A stretch of 64,000 nt of DNA, from contig JAUCBJ010001712.1 in NCBI GenBank assembly GCA_032718475.1, forward strand, positions 1 to 64,000. The letters are read 5' to 3'. The position numbers and the translations under genes were made by a program. Below are positions 53,401 through 63,501 of the stretch, one piece after another (positions within the stretch are counted from its first letter, which is position 1; each line of letters begins with the position of its first letter). The stretch comes from Nemertoderma westbladi. Its lineage: Eukaryota; Xenacoelomorpha; Nemertodermatida; Nemertodermatidae. The notes beneath the pieces were generated by a model. It saw only the letters and a list, made by a program, of their open reading frames with translations, did no database searches and was not told the origin of the DNA.

Positions 53401-55842
53401 CTCAGTAAACACCCTAACACTCGGGTCCCCAATGCGACAAGGTAGACTATTCCTTATGCTGTGCTGTCTGTGAACAATTATTGTACGTGCGACTTACTAG
53501 TAGGACATTATATGAGGCCTAGTATGGGGTAAGCGCACATTGCACGCGTGTTGCACAGGCAATGGCAGCATTGAGTTTGAACCGAGCCGATGTAAATTAA
53601 TCCTGCAGTATGCACTCACCAGATTGAAAACGGTGTGGTGTGATCTTGAATCTTGAAAATTCTCCAAACAATACATGCAATTATAGTAAGATTGTTGTGT
53701 CCTCTACGGTAGGGACTACCCTACAGCCTACAAATCTACTAATACGAAGCTATAGAATATCTCTATCCGTAAAGTCCAGTAGTATACCGCTTACCAGATC
53801 CTAGTAACGATGTATCTTACTGTAAGACTCTAGTAATGAAACGGGCTCGTACAGTATCTGACAACAAATCCCAGTCCAGGATATCTAAACAAACAGATAC
53901 AATACACAAACTACTACTGGCGAGGAGCAGAGCCTGGTGTCTATTCTAGGTACGTGGGCGGGTCTAATGCCTACGTACTAGACAAAAGGATACCTGTCCT
54001 CTAACCGGTATGGCAGATGTACAGTTACAGTAACAGACCAAACTCACGGGAAAACAATCCCCGCGCAGCGAATCCTAACTATCGCTGACAGTCCTAAATA
54101 CAGTAACTTGCCGCGGTGTGATTTATATGGTTTATATACGAGCTAGGTGGGTTACGGCCCTAGCATAACAATACTGATCCCCCTGTCTCAATCAGCCTAA
54201 AAGAGGTCGTGCCTAAATGTAACGATAACTGATCTCCCTGCGCGAAACCAGTCTAAAAGGTCAGGCCTAAATGTAACAATAACTGATCCCCCTGTACGAA
54301 ATCAGTCTAAAGGGTCGAGCCTAAATGTAACAATACTGCTGCGCAGAAAACAACAGTTTAATAACGAAAATGAAATGCTCCCTTTCATGCCGTAACTAAA
54401 TATCTGATCCTAATTTTACAAATACCGAAAGTACGATAAATATACTTCGCCTAAAGTGATCTAAAGTACGCTATAACTAGTAGGAACTCTAAGGGTAAAT
54501 ATGTTTTAGGGCGTGTGTGTGTGGGTGTGTTACAAAATAAAACAATTTTGGTGTATCCTTTCACTAGGTTTTAGTGATTCTCTTACCGAAATAATACCGT
54601 GCGCTAGCTACTAAAATAAACTAGTCGCGTTTTGTAGAACTTTATACTCACAAATGACGTCAAAGCTCTCTCCTTCCTATCCACAACTCAATGGGCAACC
54701 ACGGTGTTAGTAACTACACCCGTGATCGGCACAAATACCAGATTCTGGTTGTAAGATAAGAAATAGGGATTAATTGCTACCGTACGTTAGCTGATCTGGT
54801 ATACGAATTTGATTCTAGAACTTTGTTGCCGCGGTAGTTAGCAGCAATACCTATCAGTACGTGGCAAGGCATGGTAGGATATTAATAAAACCTCCCTAGG
54901 CCAAGCGGTGTGCCGGTAGCAGAAATACTCCTTGCCTGATCAAATAACAAACTTCAGGCAGGGGGGGGGGGGGGGTACTAATGTATGCTCTACAAAGCGA
55001 ACCGGTACCAAACGGTCAGTACTGCGAATCACTAAATTATGGAATATATGCTGTCTGTACCTAATATGTACTCGCGTACTGACGGACAGCAATAATTCGC
55101 TTCTTCCTACTTACCTGTGAGGTATACAGGTAACCCAGGGGTTCGCAGGACTGGCAAAGGGGGGGGGGGGGGGGGGGGGGGGGGTGGTTTCTGCCTAAAA
55201 TATAGTTATTTGATCCTAAATTTGCGGCGTCCCAGGACGACGTCACGCTTACCCTGATCTATAGGTCTTACGGCAGGCAAGGGCATCAAACAAAGTCTTA
55301 CCTTCCTCATAAAGCGGGCGCAGCATGGCATGTGGAGCATTTCGAAGGGCGAAGGGGGTGTGCGGTTCAAGTTAACGTGGGCGCTAGCGTGTTGTGGACA
55401 TCTTTTCCCTGCGTTGCTGACGGCCTAACGGTCTAGGCGGTCATCTTCCCGATGTTTGGCTGTCCCAAAGTTGGACCAAAGAAAAACATGTTCAGGAATT
55501 TACAAATATATTTACAGTTTACGACTTTATCAAACAGAATTGCAAAGTTTCAACAAGAAACATAATAAACTGAAGTTAAGTTTGAGACAAGTGATACTAA
55601 TAGTGAAGAGTAGTAGTACTAACTAAGAATGGTGATAACCGAAGGCAAACCAGCCTTTTTATACTAAATCTGGGACATAGAATTCACTAGAACCTTCGAG
55701 AGTATTCGATGGCCTCACATTGGAGCAATAAGATATTCCATGCCTTATGATTGGCCTAACTCATCGTTCGATACGTTGTACGCTCCTCATTGGCTTACCA
55801 ATTTGTACCAAATGAAAATAAATGGCCCCAAAATGCAAATTT
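53401..55842. other. Unannotated DNA with tandem repeats and poly-G runs
   Basis: Three ~58-bp tandem units (about 54165-54335; AATAACTGATCCCCCTGT...GCCTAAATGTAAC). G15 at 54961-54975 and G26 at 55159-55184. No gene recognised. Confidence 0.7.
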
Positions 55843-55918
55843 CCCGACCAAGATTTGAACTCGTAACCTATGTAATGCAACCAACGCCTTAACCATCTGA
55901 CCACTACACCACGAGAGT
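55843..55918 (-). repeat. tRNA-derived (SINE-like) sequence
   Basis: On the minus strand TGGTGTAGTGG (A box) and GAGTTCAAATC (B box) lie at tRNA spacing, with a partial acceptor pairing (TCTCG/CGGGA). The anticodon arm is not convincing. Likely a SINE head or pseudo-tRNA. Confidence 0.5.
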
Positions 55919-56736
55919 AACTGGGGGTTTTATGTATACAAATATGAATAGGCATATTACATTACTGTAACTTAATCAAAGTGCGTCGGATTTTCGAAAG
56001 TTTTTTACGTTATACTACAAATGCTATCCTATAGTGAAATAATTCATCACCGCTCCATGAAAACAGTAAGTAAGACTGTTTTCTCCAATCGAAATACAAA
56101 ACTATTTACAAATACTTCTAAGTCTACTGGTAGGGCCTAAAATATAAAACAATCACTATCTAATTATTGCATACTTAATATTGCAGGTACAGCGTAACTA
56201 CAATCCATCATACATACAAATACAAATTTACAAATCAACTTTAGTGCATAAAATACAAAAAAGGCTTTCGGTTATCAAATAAACAAATTAAACAAATCAG
56301 AACAAAATAAATCAAAACGAATCGAACAAATAATTTCAACTCTTTCAATAAATCTTTATATTGTAAATATACATAATAAACTTCCACCAAATTAAATCAG
56401 TCCAAATATAAAATAAACATAAGGCGCTAAAATCCTTTAAATAAGTCTTAAAGTGTCCTCCTGACGATCTAAATAGTTCGTCCTGCTGGTCTGGATGTCT
56501 TCTCCTGAGCACTAATTGCTAACGGTAGGCTCGCAAGCCTTCCTTCTCTATCTCGCTCCTCCAAATCAACGTCCGATATAGATACCCAAATATAATATCC
56601 AAACATAAAATATCCAATATAACTATCCAAATATAATATCCAAACATAAAATATCCAATATAAATATCCAAATATAATATCCGAATATAAATATCCAAAT
56701 CAGTAGGCTCACAAGCCTTCCTTTCTGCTCGCTTTC
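55919..56736. other. AT-rich stretch downstream of ORF Z
   Basis: Tandem ATCCAAATATAATATCCAAA-type repeats at about 56580-56700. Two copies of the 20-bp palindrome (56524-56543 and 56702-56721). A 3' LTR of the minus-strand BEL/Pao element should lie beyond here, but I could not delimit it. Confidence 0.5.
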
Positions 56737-58359
56737 CTATTCCTTGGCTGATCGGGCTCGTCCACGTCCTCTAGTGCGACTGGGTGGTGGTCGAGATCGA
56801 ACTGGACTCGGACTTCGGTGTCGAGTTGTCGGTGGTTCCAAAACGCTAGGAAAAGGGACGACGGGAGTCTCACACATCCGTCGTGCGCTCAGTCCTCTAA
56901 ATCGTCGTCCGATTCCAACTGTCGGCTTAACATCGGATCGAGTTTCTACAACGCTGGGAGGAAGTTGAAAGGGTAGGACCGTTCCGTCCGTTGACACCTC
57001 GCTCTCTGACATCGTTTGAATCCTAATGGGTTCCGGCAAAGCGTATCCTGTCCCTCCGCGTGGTTCTCTAGCGAGGGAAACCGTGCCCCGAGTCATCCGG
57101 ATTTGCGACTTCGATGTCGTTCTCTCGGCGACATTTACTACTTTCTTTATCTCTTGTCCGGCCTTTTGGGCTCTGAGTATACGAAGTTGCGGATCATCCT
57201 GTGGGTGACGTGTCTTTTCAGCTAACGGCGTGGCCTTGAAGCCAGTCTCACGCAAAACGTCGGTCTCGTCTAAAATGCACGAGGTTACGCGTTTGTGATA
57301 AAATGCGCTCCTGTATGCCCAAGCTATCGAATGCCAAGCTCCTCGATTCCGCTGTTCAACTCGCAATTTGTCGAATTCCCCGGCGGTAATCTTGTTCACC
57401 ACAGTTTGAAAGTTCCAAGTATTCTTGTTGTCGTGGTGTACCTGTAGAAAGTAGTCCCGCACAACTTTAAATCCGCTATCCAGTGGCAATATATCCAGCA
57501 CCTCCAGAAGTTCGTCGTACTGAGGCATAGCCGACACGTATCCTTCCTTCGACATTATGAGAGGGTTTACGGCCCAAAATTCCAAGTGGGCTCTCATAGG
57601 AAAACGGCGTCGCTGCGTTGATACATGCTCGTCTGCTAGATTCTCCCAATGGTCGAATAGCTGTCGAACGATTTTAACTGACATATGCTCATAGGGAACG
57701 TCCCTAAGTTGACATTCGGACGCCCTATGGCCTTTAATATTACAATATGTGCACTGCGCCACGAAACGCCAGCAAGTGTAGAAAGTGTGCGAACGCTGAT
57801 CCCCGCACCAGTTGCATACCAAGTCTGGTAGAGATATGTGTTTCGCTCCGCATTTCTTTGCGTGGTGGCCAGTTGCCCCGCATCTGCCACAAATAGTGTT
57901 GGCAGGGTACCAAACTCGCTCATAGATAAGATCTCCGATGGGGCGAGCGCTACCGTCCACGTGATAATTCTCATCATCCGGGTCAGTCGGTATGTTCGTC
58001 TCCGTGGATTGTACACAAACCATGGCATCGCTTTTCTCCAACTCGCGTATCTCAGTTCGCGTCTTCCTCGGAAGATTCTCCTCTATTTCTATGAGATGCC
58101 GCAACGGTTCGTCTATTAGCGCCAACTCGGTCGGATCCACATCGTCGTGATGGGCGGTAGGCTCGCGAGCCTTCCAGGATCCTTCCGGGCGTTCGAATTC
58201 CGCGTGGCATTCCCCGTCGTAGGGTACTATCGTTAACATCGAAGGTCTGTCGACTAGGCTTCCCGCGTGAGTGAGATAGACGTCCCTGAAAACGCTAAGT
58301 CCCGCTCGCGTGAAAACTTCGCAGTGCGCATCGGTGTTATAAAAGGGTTGGAGAAATCG
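56737..58359 (-). CDS. ORF Z, main part: three CCHC-type zinc knuckles
   Basis: The frame is open from just after the TGA at 58362-58360. The first internal ATG is at 58239 (500 codons), but upstream residues (RFLQPFYNTDAHCEVFTRAG...) are in frame with 58363-58656, so the true ORF is probably longer. Zinc knuckles: CGRCGATGHHAKKC, CNWCGDQRSHTFYTC (CCHC-like), CTYCNIKGHRASEC. The middle is an ordered acidic/hydrophobic region (VNPLIMSKEGYVSAMPQYDE). The C-terminal ~130 residues are Arg/Pro/Ser-rich and end RTRGRGRARSAKE. Probably an RNA-binding, nucleocapsid-like protein. It is the last ORF of the minus-strand BEL/Pao element. I know of no BEL/Pao protein like it. Confidence 0.7.
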   Translation of the reverse strand, partial: RFLQPFYNTDAHCEVFTRAGLSVFRDVYLTHAGSLVDRPSMLTIVPYDGECHAEFERPEGSWKAREPTAHHDDVDPTELALIDEPLRHLIEIEENLPRKTRTEIRELEKSDAMVCVQSTETNIPTDPDDENYHVDGSARPIGDLIYERVWYPANTICGRCGATGHHAKKCGAKHISLPDLVCNWCGDQRSHTFYTCWRFVAQCTYCNIKGHRASECQLRDVPYEHMSVKIVRQLFDHWENLADEHVSTQRRRFPMRAHLEFWAVNPLIMSKEGYVSAMPQYDELLEVLDILPLDSGFKVVRDYFLQVHHDNKNTWNFQTVVNKITAGEFDKLRVEQRNRGAWHSIAWAYRSAFYHKRVTSCILDETDVLRETGFKATPLAEKTRHPQDDPQLRILRAQKAGQEIKKVVNVAERTTSKSQIRMTRGTVSLAREPRGGTGYALPEPIRIQTMSESEVSTDGTVLPFQLPPSVVETRSDVKPTVGIGRRFRGLSARRMCETPVVPFPSVLEPPTTRHRSPSPVRSRPPPSRTRGRGRARSAKE

Positions 58360-58656
58360 TCAGAATACATCCGTATGCGTCCTTCCTCCATCGTAAAAGG
58401 TATGTCCTTCACCGAGACATAACGGGTGTCGCTTCAGAGTCCTAGACACAACATCGGCGATGAAGCAGACGTTGACCGAAGATTCTATCGCCAAGTAATA
58501 TTGTAAGATTATTCGCGGAGGTGAAGTAATCACCCAGTACACGCAACCTCGCCACTTTAACTGTGACTCGAACTCGTTTACGTCGGGAGTGTCTCCCTCT
58601 CCGTATACGTCCGTGTATTTGCTCCTCTTACTCTCCTTATAATCCCAACTGAACAT
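58360..58656 (-). CDS. ORF Z N-terminal part, closed by an in-frame TGA
   Basis: ATG at 58656, overlapping the end of ORF X by 20 bp, 98 codons, ending at TGA 58362-58360. It is in exactly the same frame as 56737-58359, with no other stop between, so one TGA (CGA to TGA would do it) splits a ~640-codon ORF. Contains LKWRGCVYWVITSPPRIILQ and YLAIESSVNVCFIADVV; no known domain. Confidence 0.6.
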   Translation of the reverse strand: MFSWDYKESKRSKYTDVYGEGDTPDVNEFESQLKWRGCVYWVITSPPRIILQYYLAIESSVNVCFIADVVSRTLKRHPLCLGEGHTFYDGGRTHTDVF

Positions 58657-60514
58657 TAGATGAGATATAACCCATCCCAGTTTTTAGCGTGTTATACTCC
58701 CTAAAGTATCCTTGCTCGATAGCCCAAAGTAACAATGGTCTAGTATCCACGTACGGCGTAGGCAATCGGTCCTCTTCCATGGGCATCCCTGCAAAGTCAC
58801 TAATAAGGTCATCCCGTACACCGGATCCGATCTTGACAATGCTTTTGTCTAACACAACGTCTCGCACGGCCTTTGGCAACATCCTAGCTTCTATGCTACA
58901 AGCCAGATCCATGGATTTAACTATCCGTTTTATCATCGCGTGTCTTTGCGTCGTTCCTTCCGGCATAGGCATCTTTCTATCGCTTCTTTGTCGGCTGAAA
59001 ACATGTAACACGCCATCTGGTGCTCTAATCTGTATAGTCTTCGAAGTGAGGCTTTGCTGGTGGCTTCCTCCTTCATTATCGTAAAACATGTAACCATTCT
59101 CCTTCACAGATCGGCTAGTCACGTCCCAATCGTCGAGTAAATCGTCGGTAGGGTTCCAAATTCTCCCAATCGACTTTTCATCATCGAAACTAATAGGTTT
59201 TCCGGTCCAATTGGTCGCGATGTCAGTATCGGTCTCGAATGTTCCGACTCCGATCCATAATCGAATCGTTCTCGTCAGATATCCTCGCAAGATACAAGGT
59301 GCGATATCCGTCCCCGCGTGATCCACTTCCTTAAAATCTGTAATATGTGGAGGCACATTGCGTACGATTTTCTGAACTATTGTTCTACGCAACTCGGCTG
59401 ACTCTAACACATCACCATAGGTAACCGATGGGAGGAAATCCAGGTTCGAAATGATCTCCGGGTGTTCAACTATAGGGATCTCGTAAGTTGTCTCCTTCCG
59501 GGTCGGTATACTAATAGGAAAACTAGTTGGTCTCGCAACCGGTACTATCGTTCCAGCAGAATGGGGTTGAGGTTCTCGCGTCATCTCGACATGAGGTATC
59601 TGTAGTCTTTGCGACAAACGCTGAGCAAAGGTGATACTATTGAAGAGCTCGGGTGTCATCTCCTTAGGTTCGGTTTGATCGTGGGATATCCAATAGAATG
59701 GTAGGCTCGCGAGCCTTCCACCGAACTCCTCGCCTTTCTCGTACGCCTTGTACGCCCTGTAGAGGCTCAAAGCTTCCCGTTTCTCTTGTGTCGACTTATT
59801 AGATTCGTCCACTACCATGCTGTAGACGTCTGGTTCGGCTAATTTAGGTTTGTTAATAACGATCTCACCCGCGTTCGGTCCACTCATTTTAAACGAATGA
59901 TACGGATTTGTCAAAGGGTATCCACCTTCTTGGTAACGTAGACTTTGGTGGTATGAGCATCGCGCTAATATCGGCTCCGGGTTCTCCGAGTTCAACCGCA
60001 TAGGAATCGCGTTGTCTTGCTCACGCATACACGCTCCACATTTATAAAACAGTTTGTATATGGAGAACGCGTCCTTGGTCTCTGGATCCGCTCCTCGAGT
60101 GCGTCTATAAAGATGCATTCCTTCAAATTCGTCCCTGGCTGCAGGTAAGGGTTCATTTACTGTCAAGTATTGCAGCATATGATATAATCGGCGTATTTCG
60201 GTGTCTGGATCCTCGCAAATGTCGCTAGCGTCGCATAACGCGTCGTAAGGATATAACGCATTGAACTCCGCGCGTAATTCCTCTGTTCTTTTGTTATATG
60301 CGTCCAATCGTTGTCGCGTAACATTCGGGTCCGCCTTGGATTTAGCGAGCTTGGCTGTACTCCTAGCCATACTCTCCACTCCAAACACACTAAAGTTTTT
60401 AGCTCCATAACGATTAAATGGCGCCTGGTGCTCGTGTTCCTGCGTAAACCCTTGACGTAACTCTTTATAAATCTTCTCCGCCATCATATACGCGTATATA
60501 TGGTTACATATCAT
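58637..60514 (-). CDS. ORF X: unrecognised 625-residue protein 3' of BEL/Pao pol
   Basis: ATG at 60514, uninterrupted. No signal peptide, no membrane segment, no obvious enzyme motif. Visible parts: a basic helical N-terminus (KIYKELRQGFTQEHEHQAPF), DPDTEIRRLYHMLQYLTVNE, a Cys/His group at ~175-200 (LFYKCGACMREQD...ARCSYHQSL) that might bind a metal, a Lys/Glu-rich helix (STQEKREALSLYRAYKAYEK), and a C-terminal globular half with RTIRLWIGVGTFETDTDIAT and LVFSR/DRKMPMPEG blocks. A decayed homologue occupies the same place in the other BEL/Pao element (41243-42902). It starts about 700 bp after the end of pol and overlaps ORF Z. An envelope role seems unlikely without membrane segments; a capsid or assembly role is a guess. 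Confidence 0.7.
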   Translation of the reverse strand: MICNHIYAYMMAEKIYKELRQGFTQEHEHQAPFNRYGAKNFSVFGVESMARSTAKLAKSKADPNVTRQRLDAYNKRTEELRAEFNALYPYDALCDASDICEDPDTEIRRLYHMLQYLTVNEPLPAARDEFEGMHLYRRTRGADPETKDAFSIYKLFYKCGACMREQDNAIPMRLNSENPEPILARCSYHQSLRYQEGGYPLTNPYHSFKMSGPNAGEIVINKPKLAEPDVYSMVVDESNKSTQEKREALSLYRAYKAYEKGEEFGGRLASLPFYWISHDQTEPKEMTPELFNSITFAQRLSQRLQIPHVEMTREPQPHSAGTIVPVARPTSFPISIPTRKETTYEIPIVEHPEIISNLDFLPSVTYGDVLESAELRRTIVQKIVRNVPPHITDFKEVDHAGTDIAPCILRGYLTRTIRLWIGVGTFETDTDIATNWTGKPISFDDEKSIGRIWNPTDDLLDDWDVTSRSVKENGYMFYDNEGGSHQQSLTSKTIQIRAPDGVLHVFSRQRSDRKMPMPEGTTQRHAMIKRIVKSMDLACSIEARMLPKAVRDVVLDKSIVKIGSGVRDDLISDFAGMPMEEDRLPTPYVDTRPLLLWAIEQGYFREYNTLKTGMGYISSNVQLGL

Positions 60515-61218
60515 TACGTTTCTACTAGATGAAGCACAAAATAGAGGTTAGATGTGAGGTGACTTAGAGTTTGTCGGCTTTTGGCTCAACTTTGCTCTAA
60601 ACCCCAACCCATTTGCCTAATGACTTCGGTTCGCGTGATTTCGCACTGGCTCCTAATCCAAAAAAATGTGCCGATAAAAAACGAATTCCGGGTAAACTAG
60701 CCGCGAGTTTAAAATACTCACCTTTTAATTTCCCAAACTACATTCCCCAAGAAATAATAGTGCAGTCGAGAATTAATTCGGTCTGAATAATTGTAGACAC
60801 GACTACGTAGAACAAGGCCGGTTTTCTTTTCCAAAAAAATTTATCGGTAGGCTCGCAAGCCTTCCATCCGCTCTTGTCCTCCCCAATTTTAATTTTATCT
60901 AGCTGTATTCTAGAATTCTCATTCACTGGAGAATCATTTTTCTTAAATTTAAATCCAACTAAATGGATTTGTCTAATAATTTTTGAAAAATTGTCTCACT
61001 TGTGGGTTCCAAGTGGAATTCCATTCCTACTGTACACACAATCCCGCTCCTATGTGATACATAAGGGTACTACCCTCCATGTTCACATATAAAGACAATG
61101 GAATTCCACCGCTGTCTCTATCTACAGTGAAGAGGATTACAAATGCACATAAAGTAATACAAATACTAAATTACTAAAATACGGTAGGTCTATGTGGCGG
61201 CCAACAAAGGTCCCACAT
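60515..61218 (-). other. Spacer between pol and ORF X
   Basis: AT-rich, with one palindrome copy (60846-60865). A 62-codon frame at 60738-60926 reads through the palindrome; no domain. Could hold a splice or promoter signal for X/Z, not identifiable by eye. Confidence 0.45.
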
Positions 61219-61440
61219 TTATTTACTAATATTGGGTGGAGATTTGTAGTCTCCTGTCTCGTTTCTAGTCTCCTCAAGGAGCACGAGACGTTGTACAGGT
61301 CTGTCTACGGTACGTCCGTCGATAGTCCTTACAGTAACTGTTCTCACTACACCAGATGTAGGGTGCGTGGTCAAAATGACTCCAGTCAGCCAAAACCGTC
61401 TTTTCAGATTGGCTTCAGCCAATAAAACGTGGTCTCCTCA
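61219..61440 (-). pseudogene. BEL/Pao pol C-terminus (DUF5641-like)
   Basis: After a TGA (61440-61438) the pol frame continues in phase: GDHVLLAEANLKRRFWLTGV...VRTVTVRT...RPVQRLVLLEE, the DUF5641 domain that ends BEL/Pao pol. Stop TAG/TAA at about 61216. Confidence 0.85.
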
Positions 61441-61800
61441 TCTCAAACATCGGGTATTAAGATACCAAGAGGTTCTGGTCGAAATAGAGGGCAAATAATA
61501 TTTCTGCCATATTTCCCAGAATTTATTTGCAAGCAATTGAGTGATTTTCCAAGCTTTGTTGCCGTATCCGTCGCTATTAACGGGTACCGAAATGGGCAAC
61601 AATGTCGTCGGCGCCTGCATAAGCAGGTGCGCTGGTGTCAAGGCGAACTGTGCGTCGTTATTGTCTGGGATCAAAGCGATCGGTCTAGTGTTCAAAATCG
61701 CTTCGATTTCTATTAGTAACGTCGTCAGTTGGTCGTCTGTCAAAATGTGTTGCGTCGGTACTACTTTAGCCATAGCTGTTTTAATTGAGCCAATCAGCCT
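61441..61800 (-). pseudogene. Integrase C-terminal half of BEL/Pao pol
   Basis: Same frame as the fragments on both sides. It begins RLIGSIKTAMAKVV right after the stop that replaces the catalytic Glu, then LTTLLIEIEAILNTRPIALI and FALTPAHLLM (standard BEL/Pao integrase), then FWEIWQKYYLPSIS. Ends at TGA 61440-61438. Confidence 0.88.
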
Positions 61801-63501
61801 TTACCAAACGCCGCCTCTCCATGGACTGTCTGGAGTATTAAAATACCAAACAATACGGTGAGGACGTAGTTCCTCGGAAATCTGGTTTTGGTCCAACTTT
61901 CTCAAAGCTCTGGTTATTTCGTTCCGTGCACCCACAAAGTTTGTCCCTTGGTCGCAGTAAATGGATGTGACCAATCCACGTCTAGCGATAAATCGCCGTA
62001 AGGCTAGGATAAAGGCATTGGTGGTCAAATCTGTCACTCGCTCTATATGGACAGCTCTGCTGGCCATGCAAGTGAAGATTAATCCCCAACGTTTTACCTG
62101 TACCCTTCCGCGTTTCGCGATTATGGGTCCAGAACAGTCTATCCCTGTCTCAGTGAAAGGGGGTCTAAGTGCCTGTAATCTCGCTAGTGGTAGTTCACTC
62201 ATTTCTTGGTGTCCTATCCTCGCGTGCACCTTCTTACAAATCATACAGTTCCGTGTTACCGAACTCAGTGCCTTACTAGGTCTAATCAGTACAAACCTCG
62301 AGCGTAAGTGTGATAGACAGTGGTGTCTACCCACGTGTTTGAGTTGTACATATGCGTCCAGTATCATAGCGCGCTGCAATTCATGGTGTTGCGGTATGAT
62401 GATAGGATACCTAAAGTCAAGTGCAAAGTCGATGTTTTGGAGTCTGGACTTGTGACAAAGTAAGCCCCGGTAAATAATCGGACTCCAACTCAAAATCGGT
62501 GAAGACTTAATCTGTTTACCTTGGTTGATCGCTGTGAACTCTTGTGCGAAATATCGCAATTGATAATGGCGAATGATATCAACTTCACAATGGCCAACTT
62601 CCTTTAAGGTAAGTCTTCTAGGAAAGTCGCGTTTGCCTCTGGCATATTGTCTCAAACGTTTGAGCCATGCTAACTTGCGGCACGCGTCAGTCCATGATCT
62701 AGTTAGGTTTACTATCCGGTTAACATAAGTGTTGGTGACGTCATCAGGTAAGGTATAGTCGTATTGTGGATACTTGTCTGGACTTGGTAGGCCCATGGGC
62801 CTTCCGGTAGGTTTGTCTGAGTCCCCAAGTACGTCAATCTCTACGGTCTTACCTTTACCGTCTGCACCTAATGTGTCGACTGGCAGTAACGGTTTCAACT
62901 CTACAGTGTCAGTGTGTTCCTGTGAGCCTGTAAGCTTCCTAACCTTAGTCACACGTTTACCTGTAGGTGGTAAGTCAAGTACCTTCTTTGAGCGGAGTGT
63001 GATCGCTGTGGCCACACCTCTGTCGTCCAAAGAAGTCAAATTCGGTAAGTTTCTAAATGTCTGCTCCAATGGGTCTTCTAGTGGAGTGTCTGGTAGACAG
63101 TCTGGTGACGTGTCCGGTGAACAGTCTGGTGAGACGTCTGGTGAGACATAGCGCGGAACTTCCGGCGAAATGTCCTGTCGTCGGTCCCAAAGTCTGTCTG
63201 GCGTAACTTCTGTCAGAAAGTCTGGTCCAAAGTCTGGTCTAAAGTCTGGTGGACAGTCTGTCGAGATGTCTGGTGGAAAGTCTGGTGAGACGTCCGGTAG
63301 ACATTCTGTCGAGAGTTCCATCAAACAGTCTGGCCAACAATCCGGAGAACAATCTGGTGTCACTTCTGGTGAATAATCTGGTGAGTAATCTGGTGAAAAA
63401 TCCGGCGAAACGTCTGGTGAAATCTCCCGCGGAACATCCGGCGAAGGATTCGTACAAGCGTCTGGTCGAGTGTCTGGTGAGACGTCTGGCGTCCAGGTCA
63501 T
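61801..63501 (-). pseudogene. BEL/Pao pol: SPDx-repeat linker, integrase zinc-binding domain and DDE core
   Basis: Residues ~1-140: about 30 tetrapeptide SPDx repeats. Then a linker (KKVLDLPPTGKRVTKVRKLT), the pre-integrase helix (WTDACRKLAWLKRLRQYARG), the H2C2 zinc-binding domain (HVGRHHCLSHLRSRFVLIRP...CMICKKVHA) and the catalytic core: TGIDCSGPIIAK (first Asp), IYCDQGTNFVGARNEI (second Asp), SPWRGGVW, then TAA at 61803-61801 exactly where the catalytic Glu is expected. It would insert element cDNA into the genome but is dead as it stands. The repeat array is not normal for BEL/Pao pol. Confidence 0.9.
63090..63500 (-). repeat. 12-bp coding minisatellite in pol (SPDx repeats)
   Basis: About 34 units of a 12-bp motif (plus-strand TCTGGTGAGACG and variants), encoding S-P-D-x in the integrase frame and R-L-T-R-like residues in the RNase H frame. 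It lies exactly between the RNase H and integrase parts and includes the frame change between them. Confidence 0.88.

Larger units (their letters stand above)
56524..62805. repeat. Dispersed 20-bp palindrome, six copies
   Basis: GGTAGGCTCGCRAGCCTTCC or close variants at 56524-56543, 56702-56721 (AGTAGGCTCACAAGCCTTCC), 58156-58175, 59700-59719, 60846-60865 and 62786-62805 (GGTAGGCCCATGGGCCTTCC). All share orientation and the frame GGTAGG-N8-CCTTCC with a self-complementary centre. Copies fall inside ORF Z, ORF X and pol without breaking the frame (20 bp is not a multiple of three, so they are part of the coding text or were accommodated), and in flanking non-coding DNA. They lie only within the minus-strand element. 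Confidence 0.85.

Noticed and set aside
58360-58362. TGA in ORF Z as a selenocysteine or programmed readthrough codon
   Set aside because: No SECIS-like element or conserved readthrough context could be recognised; a CGA to TGA mutation is simpler.
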